This document shows, one piece after another, positions 48,885 to 57,445 of a stretch of DNA of 64,000 nucleotides. Source of the stretch: Thioclava sp. JE_KL1 (GTDB taxonomy: Bacteria > Pseudomonadota > Alphaproteobacteria > Rhodobacterales > Rhodobacteraceae); assembly GCF_009296265.1 (NCBI RefSeq), contig NZ_WBJS01000003.1, forward strand, positions 248,001 through 312,000, given 5' to 3'. Every line of letters starts with the position of its first letter. The stretch's first letter is position 1. The translations under genes were made by a program, and so were the position numbers. Under the pieces are notes generated by a model that saw only the letters and a list, made by a program, of their open reading frames with translations, was not told where the DNA came from and did not search any database.

Positions 48885-49419
48885 ATCGAAAATCCATGAA
48901 CCGGGCCCCAAGGCCGACGGCGACAAGCCCAAAACCGGTGAGAGCTCGACCGCTCCGAGCCGCCCGACGTCCAGCTCGAGCGACTATACGCCGAGCGCCG
49001 CGCCGCGCTCGAAGCCCGCGCCTTCGGTTCTCTCCTCGGACCTGACCATCACCGGCAACGTCAAGACGACCGGCGACATCCAGATCGAAGGCACCGTCGA
49101 AGGCGACATCCGCGCCCATCTGCTGACCGTCGGCGAAAGCGCCACGATCAAGGGTGAGATCATGGCAGACGACGTCGTGGTCAATGGCCGCGTCGTGGGC
49201 CGTGTGCGCGGCCTGAAGGTGCGCCTGACCTCGACCGCACGTGTCGAAGGCGACATCATCCACAAGACCATCGCGATCGAGAGCGGTGCGCATTTCGAAG
49301 GTTCGGTGCAGCGTCAGGACGACCCGCTGCAGACCGGTCAGGGCACGCGGAAACTCGCGCCCCCGGCCTCCGAGACCGCCGCAGCAGCGCCGGCGCCGAC
49401 GGGGTCGGAACAGAAATAA
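48874..49419 (+). CDS. bacA: Bactofilin
   Basis: The 181-residue cytoskeletal protein has a disordered Ser/Pro-rich N-terminus, a central bactofilin beta-helix (about residues 55-140; TITGNVKTTGDIQIEGTVEG, DDVVVNGRVVGRVRG) and a low-complexity Ala/Pro-rich tail. Bactofilins polymerise without nucleotide on the cytoplasmic face of the membrane. It overlaps the M23 peptidase gene, so the two are translationally coupled and probably shape the cell wall at specific sites. The symbol is by family. Confidence 0.92.
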   Translation: MFSKSKIHEPGPKADGDKPKTGESSTAPSRPTSSSSDYTPSAAPRSKPAPSVLSSDLTITGNVKTTGDIQIEGTVEGDIRAHLLTVGESATIKGEIMADDVVVNGRVVGRVRGLKVRLTSTARVEGDIIHKTIAIESGAHFEGSVQRQDDPLQTGQGTRKLAPPASETAAAAPAPTGSEQK

Positions 49420-49443
49420 AATCAGGCGATAGCCAGAGCAGGA

Positions 49444-49473
49444 GGGGCGGCCGATCGGGTCGCCCTTTTATTT
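49444..49473 (+). terminator. Terminator after the bactofilin gene
   Basis: An imperfect hairpin (GGGCGGCC-GATC-GGGTCGCCC) is followed by TTTTATTTT. Confidence 0.7.
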
Positions 49474-49502
49474 TGCGCCGGTGTCACGTCCCGAGCGGGC
49501 AA

Positions 49503-49635
49503 CAGGGGCGCTGCCCCTCTTCGCATTCGCGAATTCACCCCGGGATATTTCGGCCAAGCCGAAAGAATATCCTGCGTTTTCGCCTTGGTCGAAATATCAC
49601 GGGGGGCGCGCGCAGCGCGGGGGGCAGAGTCCCCT
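49503..49635 (+). repeat. Dispersed intergenic repeat, family B, copy 1
   Basis: This element resembles 62873-63002. Its outer arms CCCCGGGATATTT (49538-49550) and AAATATCACGGGG (49592-49604) form a long stem. An inner arm pair (CGGCCAAGCCGAAAG with CTTTTCGCCTTGGTCG-type complement) extends the hairpin. It is followed by GCGCGCGCAGCGCGG and GGCAGAG. The inner arms differ in sequence from copy 2, but both copies can pair. It lies between the convergent bactofilin and dctM genes. Confidence 0.8.
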
Positions 49636-49697
49636 AGACCTGCCCCCATAGAAAAGCGCGCCGCGTGGGAGTGCCACGGGCGCGCCAGGTCAGAATG

Positions 49698-49733
49698 GCG
49701 GGGCGATCGGGCCGGGTTCGGCCCCTGCCCCGC
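49698..49733. terminator. Hairpin after dctM
   Basis: The stem GCGGGGC / GCCCCGC with an inner GGGCCG-GGTT-CGGCCC stem lies just after the dctM stop on the minus strand. There is no T tract, so termination is only likely. Confidence 0.4.
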
Positions 49734-49738
49734 GCGGT

Positions 49739-51127
49739 TTATTTCACGACCGTCTCCGGCCCCATCGCCATCGTCGGCAGCCATGTCGACAGGAATGGCA
49801 CATAGGTGACCAGGATCAGGAAGACGAAGAGCACGGCGAGGAAGGGCGCGGCCGCTTTCACGACCCGCATGATCGGCATCCCCGCCACCCCGGAGGTCAC
49901 GAAGAGGTTCAGGCCGACCGGTGGCGTGATCATCCCGATCTCCATGTTCACCACCATGATGATGCCGAGATGGATCGGATCGACGCCCAGCTCGATCGCG
50001 ATCGGGAAGACCAGCGGTGCGACGATGAGGATCAGGCCCGAGGGCTCCATGAACTGACCGCCGATCAGCAGGATGATGTTGACGATCACGAGGAACATGA
50101 TCTTGCCCAGACCCGCACCAAGCAGGGCCTCGGTGATCTTCTGCGGGATCTGCTCGTCGGTCAGGACGTGCTTGAGGATCAGCGCATTGGCGATGATGAA
50201 CATCAGCGTGATCGTCAGCTTGCCTGCTTCGAACAGCGTATCGCGCGTGCCCTTGTGCCAGATGGCGGTGATCAGCGCCTGCGGCTTCTTCAGAAGCGAG
50301 GTTTTCTGCTCGCCCTCATCGAGCGGGCCCATGTCGCGATAGATGAAGTTCGCGACGAACCACGCGTAGACGGCGGCGACGGCAGCGGCCTCGGTGGGGG
50401 TAAAGATGCCACCCGTGATGCCCGGAATGCCGTAGAGGCCGACCATGATGATCGCGATCAGCATCAGACCCCAGAAGGCGTCGACGAAGCTTGCGGCGAC
50501 CTCGCCCCAGCCCTGCCACTCGCCTTTCGGCAGGTTGCGCTTGATCGCGAAGAACAAGATCGTGGCCATCAGCATGACGCCCGCCATCAGGCCCGGAATG
50601 ACGCCCGCGAGGAACATCCGGCCCACCGACACGTCGGTCGCCGAAGCATAGACCACCATCACGATCGACGGCGGGATCAGAATGCCCAAGGTGCCCGCGT
50701 TACAGATCACGCCGGCGGCGAAATCCTTCGAGTAGCCCACCTGCCGCATCGCCGCGATAACGATGGAGCCGATGGCGACCACGGTGGCGGGCGACGAGCC
50801 CGAGAGCGCCGCAAACAGCATACAGGCGAAGACGCCCGCGATGGCCAGACCGCCCGGCAGGTGGCCCACTACGGCGATGGCGAAGCGGATGATGCGCTGC
50901 GCCACCCCGCCCGTCGACATGAAGCTCGAGGCGAGGATGAAGAACGGGATCGCCAGCAGCGTCGCGTGATTGTCCATCGCGTCATAGAGCGACTGCGCGA
51001 TGGAGGCGAGCGAGGCGTCCGAGAAGATCAGCAGGAACAGCGTCGACGCGAGACCCAGAGAGACCGCGATCGGCACGCCGATCAGCATGAAGCCGATCAC
51101 CATCACGAAAAGGAACAGGATATCCAT
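49739..51127 (-). CDS. dctM: TRAP transporter large permease
   Basis: The 462-residue inner-membrane protein is the ion-coupled transport subunit of a C4-dicarboxylate TRAP system. It has about 12 transmembrane helices and the DctM blocks FAALSGSSPATVVAIGSI and NAGTLGILIPPSIVMVVYA, as well as the C-terminal GMITPPVGLNLFV. It starts three bases after the dctQ stop, so the two are co-translated. The family assignment is firm; a C4-dicarboxylate substrate is inferred from DctP and DctBD. Confidence 0.94.
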   Translation of the reverse strand: MDILFLFVMVIGFMLIGVPIAVSLGLASTLFLLIFSDASLASIAQSLYDAMDNHATLLAIPFFILASSFMSTGGVAQRIIRFAIAVVGHLPGGLAIAGVFACMLFAALSGSSPATVVAIGSIVIAAMRQVGYSKDFAAGVICNAGTLGILIPPSIVMVVYASATDVSVGRMFLAGVIPGLMAGVMLMATILFFAIKRNLPKGEWQGWGEVAASFVDAFWGLMLIAIIMVGLYGIPGITGGIFTPTEAAAVAAVYAWFVANFIYRDMGPLDEGEQKTSLLKKPQALITAIWHKGTRDTLFEAGKLTITLMFIIANALILKHVLTDEQIPQKITEALLGAGLGKIMFLVIVNIILLIGGQFMEPSGLILIVAPLVFPIAIELGVDPIHLGIIMVVNMEIGMITPPVGLNLFVTSGVAGMPIMRVVKAAAPFLAVLFVFLILVTYVPFLSTWLPTMAMGPETVVK

Positions 51128-51130
51128 GCC

Positions 51131-51814
51131 TCAGTCACCCTTGTTGATATGGGCCACGTCGGCCACTTGGTCTTCGGCTTCGTGGCTCACGATCAGCGCC
51201 GACCGCTTGCCCACGGCGACCCCGATTGCCGCCTGCACGAAGCGGATCAGCAGAAGAGTCACGCCGATCGGCAGGATCAGGTAAGGGATGAAGCGCGGCA
51301 GCTTGTCATAGGCCTCGCCCATGTTGAACCGGTCGCCCAGCCAGACGGCGAGCCAATCCGCGATCGGCACCTGATCGGTCTCGTAGAAGGCGCGGTCGCG
51401 GGTGTCCTGAAAGCCCGTCGGGAACCAGCGGCCGGAGGTCTGATCGAAGCCCGCGAAGGGGGCCCAGTAATCCCATGCGCCTTTCAGCAGCAGCACCGCG
51501 TAGAGAATGCACAGTCCCGCCGCGAAGAGGCTCATGGCCTTGCGCGGCCCGGGGCGCAGCATGTTGATGATCGCATCGACGCCGAGATGCGCGGTCACTT
51601 TCACCGCGTAGCTCATGCCCAGCAGAACCAGCCAGGCGAAGAGGATCAATGTCGTCTCCAGCCCCCAGATCAGCGAGGAGTTGAAGACGTAGCGCAGCAC
51701 GACATTGACGAAGGTGATCACGGTCATCGTGCCGAGGATCAACGCGATCAGCGTCTCCTCCAGATGATGGATCGCCCGCGAAAACCCGTTGCGCGGCTCA
51801 TAGCGCTGGCTCAT
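51131..51814 (-). CDS. dctQ: TRAP transporter small permease
   Basis: The 227-residue protein has four transmembrane helices and belongs to the DctQ family (ETTLILFAWLVLLGMSYAVKVTAHLGVD). A longer loop after the third helix (about residues 120-175) is typical of the DctQ of C4-dicarboxylate systems. It links DctP docking to DctM. Two strong hairpins separate it from dctP upstream. Confidence 0.92.
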   Translation of the reverse strand: MSQRYEPRNGFSRAIHHLEETLIALILGTMTVITFVNVVLRYVFNSSLIWGLETTLILFAWLVLLGMSYAVKVTAHLGVDAIINMLRPGPRKAMSLFAAGLCILYAVLLLKGAWDYWAPFAGFDQTSGRWFPTGFQDTRDRAFYETDQVPIADWLAVWLGDRFNMGEAYDKLPRFIPYLILPIGVTLLLIRFVQAAIGVAVGKRSALIVSHEAEDQVADVAHINKGD

Positions 51815-51848
51815 GGCTCACTCCGGTCTGAGGTCGAGAGTTGAAAGT

Positions 51849-51917
51849 GGCGCGCGCGGGTAAGTGGGGGGACCGCGCGCGCCGTGAGATCGGGCGACGA
51901 GTGGGGGTCGTCGCCCG
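51849..51917 (-). promoter_or_regulatory. Two stem-loops between dctP and dctQ
   Basis: GGCGCGCGCGG / CCGCGCGCGCC (51849-51859 and 51873-51883) and CGGGCGACGA / TCGTCGCCCG (51891-51900 and 51908-51917) are perfect stems without T tracts. They probably stabilise the dctP mRNA or lower expression of dctQM. Confidence 0.65.
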
Positions 51918-51928
51918 TCCGTTCCTGA

Positions 51929-52939
51929 TCAGTGCTTGGCGTTGATCGCCTGCGCTGCGTCGATGTTTTCCTGACCGACGTCATCCTTGAACTGGTCCCA
52001 GACCGGCTTCATCGCGTCGACCCATTGCTGGCGCTGCTCGGGCGTCAGTTCGCGGATCGTCGCACCGGCGTCGAGGATCGCCTGACGGTTCTCTTCGTTC
52101 ACCTGATTGATCGCGGCGTTACGCTCTTTGGTGACCTCGTCGAGGATCGACTTAATCTGGTCGCGCATTGCCGGGTCGAGGCTGTCCCACCAGTCGACCG
52201 AGGTCACGACCATGTAGTCGAGCAGACCGTGGTTGGTCTCGGTGATGCCGTCCTGAACTTCGTAGAACTTCTGGCCGTAGATGTTCGACCAAGTGTTTTC
52301 CTGCCCGTCGACAACGCCGGTCTGCAGCGCGCCATAGACTTCCGAGAAGGCCATCGGCTGCGGCGAGGCACCCAGCGCTTCCATCTGCGCGATCAGCACG
52401 TCGGAGGGCTGCACGCGGAACTTCAGACCCTTGGCGTCGCCCGGCACGAGCAGCGGCTTGTTGGCCGAGAACTGCTTGAGGCCGTTATGCCAGAAATCGA
52501 GACCCAGCAGACCACGACGCACCATCGCCTCTTTCATATTCTGGCCGATGTCGGAATTCTGGAATTCGTCCACGGCGTCCATGTTCTTGAACATGAAGGG
52601 CAGATCGAAGATGCGGTATTTCTTGGTGAAGGTCTCGAATTTCGAGAGGCTCGGCGCGGCCATCTGCACGTCGCCCTGCAGCATTGCTTCCAGAACCTGG
52701 TCATCGTTGTAGAGGGTCGAGTTCGGGTAGACCTCGACACAGGCCTTGCCGTCCATCTCTTCGTTCACGCGCTTGGCGAACAGCGCAGCAGCGATCCCTT
52801 TCGGGTGCTTGTCGGTGTTGGTGACGTGGCTGAATTTGATGACCATTTCGCCTTCGTCGCAGCGCGTCGGATCGGCCATAGCGACCGAGGCCGAAGCCAT
52901 GAGAGCGAGCGCCGAAACGGCGGCGGTAAATTTCTTCAT
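51929..52939 (-). CDS. dctP: C4-dicarboxylate TRAP transporter, periplasmic binding protein
   Basis: The 336-residue protein has a Sec signal peptide (to about residue 22, VAMAD) and the DctP fold. Family blocks include EVYPNSTLYNDDQVLEAMLQGDVQM, GLKFRVQPSDVL (with the substrate-carboxylate arginine) and GVVDGQENTWSNIY. It resembles the characterised Rhodobacter capsulatus DctP, which binds malate, succinate and fumarate. GGGAGGACATT precedes the ATG. Expression is probably governed by the two-component genes upstream. Confidence 0.94.
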   Translation of the reverse strand: MKKFTAAVSALALMASASVAMADPTRCDEGEMVIKFSHVTNTDKHPKGIAAALFAKRVNEEMDGKACVEVYPNSTLYNDDQVLEAMLQGDVQMAAPSLSKFETFTKKYRIFDLPFMFKNMDAVDEFQNSDIGQNMKEAMVRRGLLGLDFWHNGLKQFSANKPLLVPGDAKGLKFRVQPSDVLIAQMEALGASPQPMAFSEVYGALQTGVVDGQENTWSNIYGQKFYEVQDGITETNHGLLDYMVVTSVDWWDSLDPAMRDQIKSILDEVTKERNAAINQVNEENRQAILDAGATIRELTPEQRQQWVDAMKPVWDQFKDDVGQENIDAAQAINAKH

Positions 52940-53047
52940 AATGTCCTCCCGGAATTCATGTCACGCCGGTCCTCCCCGGCATTGGGGTCAGCAGAAAGCC
53001 GCCGAGAGATGCGATCAACTGTTTCGTGAAACTCTTGTGAGAAGGGC

Positions 53048-53053
53048 ATTATC
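53048..53053 (-). promoter_or_regulatory. Possible -10 box of dctP
   Basis: On the minus strand this reads GATAAT. No -35 box with the right spacing is visible, as expected for an activator-dependent sigma-70-type promoter, and I see no sigma-54 -24/-12 element. Confidence 0.35.
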
Positions 53054-53106
53054 TGCTCGAAATCAGCATCTTAGGAGGAGAGGCTCATTCGGACGCGCGG
53101 AGGTGT

Positions 53107-53152
53107 GTGCGAAATCCCGCACAGATAGATGCGGCTTCGTGCGAATCCTCGC
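53107..53152. promoter_or_regulatory. Repeated operator-like sites upstream of dctP
   Basis: GTGCG-AAATCC-CGCAC (53107-53122) is an inverted repeat, and GTGCGAATCCTCGC (53139-53152) is a second, imperfect copy whose start is 32 bases further, about three helical turns. They lie 168 to 213 bases before dctP and are candidate binding sites for the DctD-like regulator. Confidence 0.45.
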
Positions 53153-53158
53153 CCGCCG

Positions 53159-54385
53159 CTAGTCCCGATACTCCTCGGGCCGCAGCCCGTGGCGCGCGAG
53201 CTTGTCGTAGAAGGTCTTGCGCGGCAGTTTCAGCGCCGCCGCCGCCTCGGTCGCATTGCCGCCCGCGCGGGTCAGCGCCTCGGCCAGCAGCGACTTCTCG
53301 ACCGCCGCCATGCGCTCGGATAGACCAAGCTCCTCGGGCGGCTCCCCCGCCTCCAGCCCCATCGCGAAGCGCATCGCCTCGGACATCAGCGCACGGGCAT
53401 TGCCGGGCCAGTCGCGCGCCATCAGTTGCGCGGTCATCTCGGGCGGGATTTCGGGGGCGCGCAGATTGGCCTGTTCGCAGGCGGTGGCGACGTAATGGCG
53501 AAACAGCGCGGGAATATCCTCGGGGCGCTCGGACAGCGAGGGGATGCGCACCTTCAGCGCTTCCAGCCGCCAGTAGAGATCGGGGTGGAAGCGCCCGGCC
53601 CGCGCCTCGCCCGGCAGATCACGATAGGTGCCCGCGATGAGGCGCGTAGCGGGCCGCGTCTCCAGCAATTCGATCAGCGCGAACTGTGCGGGGCGCGGCA
53701 GGTCGGCCACCTCATCAAGATAAAGCGTCCCGCCCTCGGCCTGCGCAAAGCCCGCCTCCAACGCCGCGACGTCGAGGCCCGCCGCCGCAAGCTTCACGAA
53801 GGGGCGGCGTGCATTGGTCGAGAGCAGATGGATCACCTCGGCGAGCTTGGAATTGCCCGCCCCCGGCGCCCCGGTGATCAGCACCTCGGCGCCCGAGCGC
53901 GCGGCGCGTCGGGCGGCTTCGCGCAACCCCTCCGCCACCGGAGAGCTACCGACCAAAATCCGCGCCGCCGCGTCACCGCGCTTGCCTGCCGCCCGCGAAA
54001 AGCGCGCCTCCATCACCCGCGCACGGGTCTCGAGTGCCTTCTCAACAACGGCCAGCAAGTCTTTCCCCGTGCAGGGCTTTTCCAGAAAATCGAAAGCACC
54101 CGCCGCCATCGCGCGCACCGCCATCGGCACATCCGCCTCGCCGGTCAGCAGGACGACGGGCAGCTCCGCATCGGCCTTCTGCACGAGGTCCAGCAGCGCG
54201 AACCCGTCCTTGCCGGGCATCCGGATATCGGTGACCACGACCCCCTCGAACTCGGTCGAGATATGGTCCTTCGCCTCGATATAGCTGCCCGCGAGCGTCG
54301 GCTTCAGCCCCGCCAGTTCCAGCGTCTGGCCCAGCGCCTCGCGCACCGCACGGTCGTCATCGACAAAGAGAACCCGGCGCATCAT
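53159..54385 (-). CDS. dctD: DctD-like response regulator with degenerate AAA+ domain
   Basis: The 408-residue regulator has a receiver domain (phospho-Asp53, Thr81, Lys103), an AAA+ domain and a C-terminal Fis-type helix-turn-helix (AAALKLPRKTFYDKLARHGL). The AAA+ part departs from sigma-54 activators. The Walker A reads GAPGAGNS (about 172-179), with Asn instead of Lys. The region that should carry the GAFTGA loop is missing: FVKLAAAG runs after a short stretch straight into EGGTLYLDEV. It therefore should not activate sigma-54 RNA polymerase. It overlaps dctB by four bases and lies upstream of dctPQM, so it likely controls dicarboxylate uptake through the sigma-70 enzyme. Confidence 0.88.
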   Translation of the reverse strand: MMRRVLFVDDDRAVREALGQTLELAGLKPTLAGSYIEAKDHISTEFEGVVVTDIRMPGKDGFALLDLVQKADAELPVVLLTGEADVPMAVRAMAAGAFDFLEKPCTGKDLLAVVEKALETRARVMEARFSRAAGKRGDAAARILVGSSPVAEGLREAARRAARSGAEVLITGAPGAGNSKLAEVIHLLSTNARRPFVKLAAAGLDVAALEAGFAQAEGGTLYLDEVADLPRPAQFALIELLETRPATRLIAGTYRDLPGEARAGRFHPDLYWRLEALKVRIPSLSERPEDIPALFRHYVATACEQANLRAPEIPPEMTAQLMARDWPGNARALMSEAMRFAMGLEAGEPPEELGLSERMAAVEKSLLAEALTRAGGNATEAAAALKLPRKTFYDKLARHGLRPEEYRD

Positions 54386-56130
54386 GTCTCCACCTCGATC
54401 GGTTTGGGTTGGGCCGTGGCTTCGCGCAACTCGATGGTGAAACGCGCGCCACCGCCGGGCACGTTCTCGCCCCGCAGGGTGCCGCCGAACCCTTGCACCA
54501 GCCCGTAAGAGATCGAGAGGCCGAGGCCAAGCCCCTCCGCCGATCCCGCCTCCTTGGTCGAGTAGAACGGATCGAAGATGCGGTCCGGATCGGCGATACC
54601 CGGCCCGGTGTCGCGCAGGCTCAGGCGGATCATCCCGTCCGCGCGCGCCATGCGGATCGTCAGGCGGCGCTCGGGCTGCCCCTCCATCGCCTCGACCGCG
54701 TTCGAGATCAGGTTGATGACGACCTGACTCAGCCGCACCTCGCCGCCCATCACGATGGCGGGGAAATCAGGACGCGGCCAGTCCACGGTGACGCCCGCGC
54801 GCCGCAGCCGTTCGTCGAGCATCTCCAGCGCGCTCTCCACCACCGCAGCCAGCCCGACGCGGGTCGCGGGTTCGCTTTCTTGCCGCGCAAAGGCGCGCAG
54901 GTTGCGGATGATGCGCGCCATGCGATGCGCCATCGCGCCGATCTTGCCGAGCGTCTCGCCGGCCTCCTCGGCCCGCCCCCTATCCAACAGCAGTTCGGCA
55001 TTCTCGGCATAGGACGAGATCGCCATCAGCGGCTGGTTCAGCTCGTGACTGATCCCCGCCGACATCTGGCCCAGCGCCGAGAGCTTTCCCGCCTGCACCA
55101 GCTCCGCCTGCGTGCGCCGCAATTCCTCGTTCGCGGTCGACAGCTCCGCCGTGCGTTCGGCCACGCGGACCTCGAGCGCGGCATTGGCCTCGGAGAGCGC
55201 CTGCCTGCGCTCCCACAGGGCGAACATCACCGCCCCCACGGCCAGAAACCCGGCCGCAGTCGAAAGCGCCGCAAGTCGCGCCGCTCGCAGCACCGGATCG
55301 GCGGCAGCGAGGGCATGGCCCTCCATTTCGATCACCGGCAAGGCGCGCGAGACGTCCAAGGCGGGCCCGGAGAGCGAGCCATCCCCCGATACCAGACGAT
55401 GCCCCGCAAGGTTACGTTCGCGCAGGTGCAGCACCCCGGCGAGCGACCCCGCCGGATATGTCGCGGGATCGGGCTTTGCGCCGGGCTCGGACAGCAGCAC
55501 CAGATCGGTGCGGTTGGTCAGGAAACTCACGCCGCTATCATCGGTGAACCAGACCGGCACCGGGTTGCCGCGCCCCTCGGCCTCGACATCCTCGGCATTC
55601 AGCCGCAGCAGAACGATCCCCGCAACATTGCCGCCGGAGGCAAAGACCGGCGCGGCGAAGACGAACAGCCGATCGCCGGTATCGGGATCCACGAAATGCT
55701 CTGAGCCGGTCGCGCCTTGCGCCGCCCGCGCCAGCGCCCGGTTCATTGTGACCCTGTCAGGGCTGTCCGCCGGGCCTGCCAGCACAGTGCCGCCCGGTGC
55801 GATCAGCCAGATGTCGCGCGCGCCCGCATGGTCGGCGAGGCGTTGCAGCGTCAGGCTCACCGCCGCATCGCGCCATGTGCCGACCTCCTTGCCCCCTTCG
55901 GCGAAACGCGCCGCCAGCGCCACGACGTCGGGATGATCGGCCGCCAGTACCGCCACCTCGCGAAACTGCAACAGCGCCGCGACCAGACGATCCGAGGCCA
56001 GCCGCAGATCGGACTGTCCCTGCGCTTCGATCCGCGCCAGACCCTCGCGCGCCGAGACCCGCCACACCCCGATAGAGGCGGCGAGCGTCAGCGCGATCCA
56101 GATCAGCAATATGGCGACACGGCCCAGCAT
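54382..56130 (-). CDS. dctB: DctB-like sensor histidine kinase
   Basis: The 582-residue membrane kinase has two transmembrane helices (near residues 5-25 and 275-300) that flank a periplasmic sensor domain of the DctB double-PAS type. A coiled linker follows (ALEVRVAERTAELSTANEELRRTQ). The HisKA box is GISHELNQPLMAISSYAENA, with the phosphorylated His, and the ATPase domain has the N box (VVINLISNAVEAMEG) and G boxes (DTGPGIADPDRIFDPFYSTK, GLGLGLSISYGLVQGFGG). The start is ATG 56130 with GGGAG upstream. It should phosphorylate the adjacent DctD-like regulator. Confidence 0.92.
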   Translation of the reverse strand: MLGRVAILLIWIALTLAASIGVWRVSAREGLARIEAQGQSDLRLASDRLVAALLQFREVAVLAADHPDVVALAARFAEGGKEVGTWRDAAVSLTLQRLADHAGARDIWLIAPGGTVLAGPADSPDRVTMNRALARAAQGATGSEHFVDPDTGDRLFVFAAPVFASGGNVAGIVLLRLNAEDVEAEGRGNPVPVWFTDDSGVSFLTNRTDLVLLSEPGAKPDPATYPAGSLAGVLHLRERNLAGHRLVSGDGSLSGPALDVSRALPVIEMEGHALAAADPVLRAARLAALSTAAGFLAVGAVMFALWERRQALSEANAALEVRVAERTAELSTANEELRRTQAELVQAGKLSALGQMSAGISHELNQPLMAISSYAENAELLLDRGRAEEAGETLGKIGAMAHRMARIIRNLRAFARQESEPATRVGLAAVVESALEMLDERLRRAGVTVDWPRPDFPAIVMGGEVRLSQVVINLISNAVEAMEGQPERRLTIRMARADGMIRLSLRDTGPGIADPDRIFDPFYSTKEAGSAEGLGLGLSISYGLVQGFGGTLRGENVPGGGARFTIELREATAQPKPIEVET

Positions 56131-56251
56131 CAGCACTCTCCCGCCCCTTTCCTTGCGGCCTACCGCGCGGCAATGCAAGGCGGAGCGTTCGCTTGGTCTT
56201 GCATCCCCGGGCGCGTTGCGGCCAATCTGGCCCCGAGTAACCGGAGCGCCG

Positions 56252-57442
56252 ATGCAGACCCTTTCCCAATCCCCGCTCGATCCAGAATTCGTCCAGAACC
56301 CCTACCCGTTCTATGATCGGGTGCGGCAAGGCGGCCCCTTCGTGCAATGGCCCGAATACGGGTTTCGCGTTACCGCGCGGGCCGCGATTGTCGGCATGGC
56401 GCTGCGCGACCGGCGGCTGGGGCGCGAGGCCCCACCCGAGCAGGCGGTGGACATCCCCAAGCACCTCGAACCCTTCTACGCCATCGAGCGTCATTCGATG
56501 TTGGAACTGGAAGCCCCGACGCACACCCGGCTGCGCAAGCTAGTGACGAAGGCCTTCACCCCGCGCCGGATCGCAGGGATGCAAGACGAGATCGCCGCGC
56601 TCTGCCATCGGCTGATCGACGAGATGCCCGAGGGCGGCTGCGACCTGCTGGAACATTTCGCCAAACCCCTGCCGGTGATCGTGATCGCGCGGCTTCTGGG
56701 CGTACCCGAAAGCGATGCGGACAAGCTCTTGGCGTGGTCGAACGCGATGGTGCAGATGTATCAGGCGCGCCGCGATATCAGCCTCGAGGAAGACGCCGCG
56801 CGCGCTTCGGCGGAATTTGCCGCCTATCTGGGCGATCTGATCGAGACCCGCCGCAAAGCGCCCGGCGACGATCTGATCTCGGAGCTGATCGCGGTCGAAG
56901 AGGAAGGCACCCACCTGACCCGCGACGAGCTGATCTCCACCGTGATCTTGCTGTTGAACGCTGGGCACGAGGCGACCGTCCACCAGATCGGCAACAGCGT
57001 GAAAACCCTGATCGAGCAGACCGTAGCCCCCCATTGGCTGGAGCCTGCGCGGATCGACGGCACCATCGAGGAGCTGCTTCGCTTCGATCCGCCGCTGCAT
57101 CTATTCACGCGCTGGCTCTATGAGGACATGGAGTTTCAGGGGCAGGTGCTGCGCAAGGGCGAGCGGATCGGGCTGTTGCTCGCCGGTGCCAACCGCGATC
57201 CGTCGGCTTGGGACGATGCGAGCGTCTTCGACCCGTCGCGCCCCGTGCGCACGAATTTCGGCTTCGGCGCAGGGGCGCATTTCTGCATCGGTGCTCCGCT
57301 TGCCCGGCTGGAACTGAAACTCGCCCTGCCGGTGCTGATGGAGCGGCTACAGGGGCTCGATCTGCCGCGCCGCCCCTATTACGCGGATCTCTACCACTTC
57401 CACGGGCTGGAGAAGCTGCAGGTCACCTACACCAAGCGCTGA
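56252..57442 (+). CDS. Cytochrome P450
   Basis: The 396-residue soluble P450 has the I-helix motif LLNAGHEATVHQ, the K-helix E-x-x-R (EELLRFDPP) and the heme-cysteine loop FGFGAGAHFCIGAPLARLE. The size and the lack of a membrane anchor are typical of bacterial class I enzymes that need ferredoxin and a reductase. No ferredoxin gene is adjacent. It converges on the Lrp-type gene with only three bases between stops. The substrate is unknown. Confidence 0.92.
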   Translation: MQTLSQSPLDPEFVQNPYPFYDRVRQGGPFVQWPEYGFRVTARAAIVGMALRDRRLGREAPPEQAVDIPKHLEPFYAIERHSMLELEAPTHTRLRKLVTKAFTPRRIAGMQDEIAALCHRLIDEMPEGGCDLLEHFAKPLPVIVIARLLGVPESDADKLLAWSNAMVQMYQARRDISLEEDAARASAEFAAYLGDLIETRRKAPGDDLISELIAVEEEGTHLTRDELISTVILLLNAGHEATVHQIGNSVKTLIEQTVAPHWLEPARIDGTIEELLRFDPPLHLFTRWLYEDMEFQGQVLRKGERIGLLLAGANRDPSAWDDASVFDPSRPVRTNFGFGAGAHFCIGAPLARLELKLALPVLMERLQGLDLPRRPYYADLYHFHGLEKLQVTYTKR

Positions 57443-57445
57443 GCC

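Noticed and set aside
49970-51844. A 624-codon plus-strand frame opposite dctM and dctQ
   Set aside because: The translation is a run of Asp, Arg, His and Gln without a domain. dctM and dctQ are well supported on the other strand.
53159-54385. Calling the DctD-like protein a functional sigma-54 activator
   Set aside because: The GAFTGA loop is missing and the Walker A lysine is replaced by Asn.
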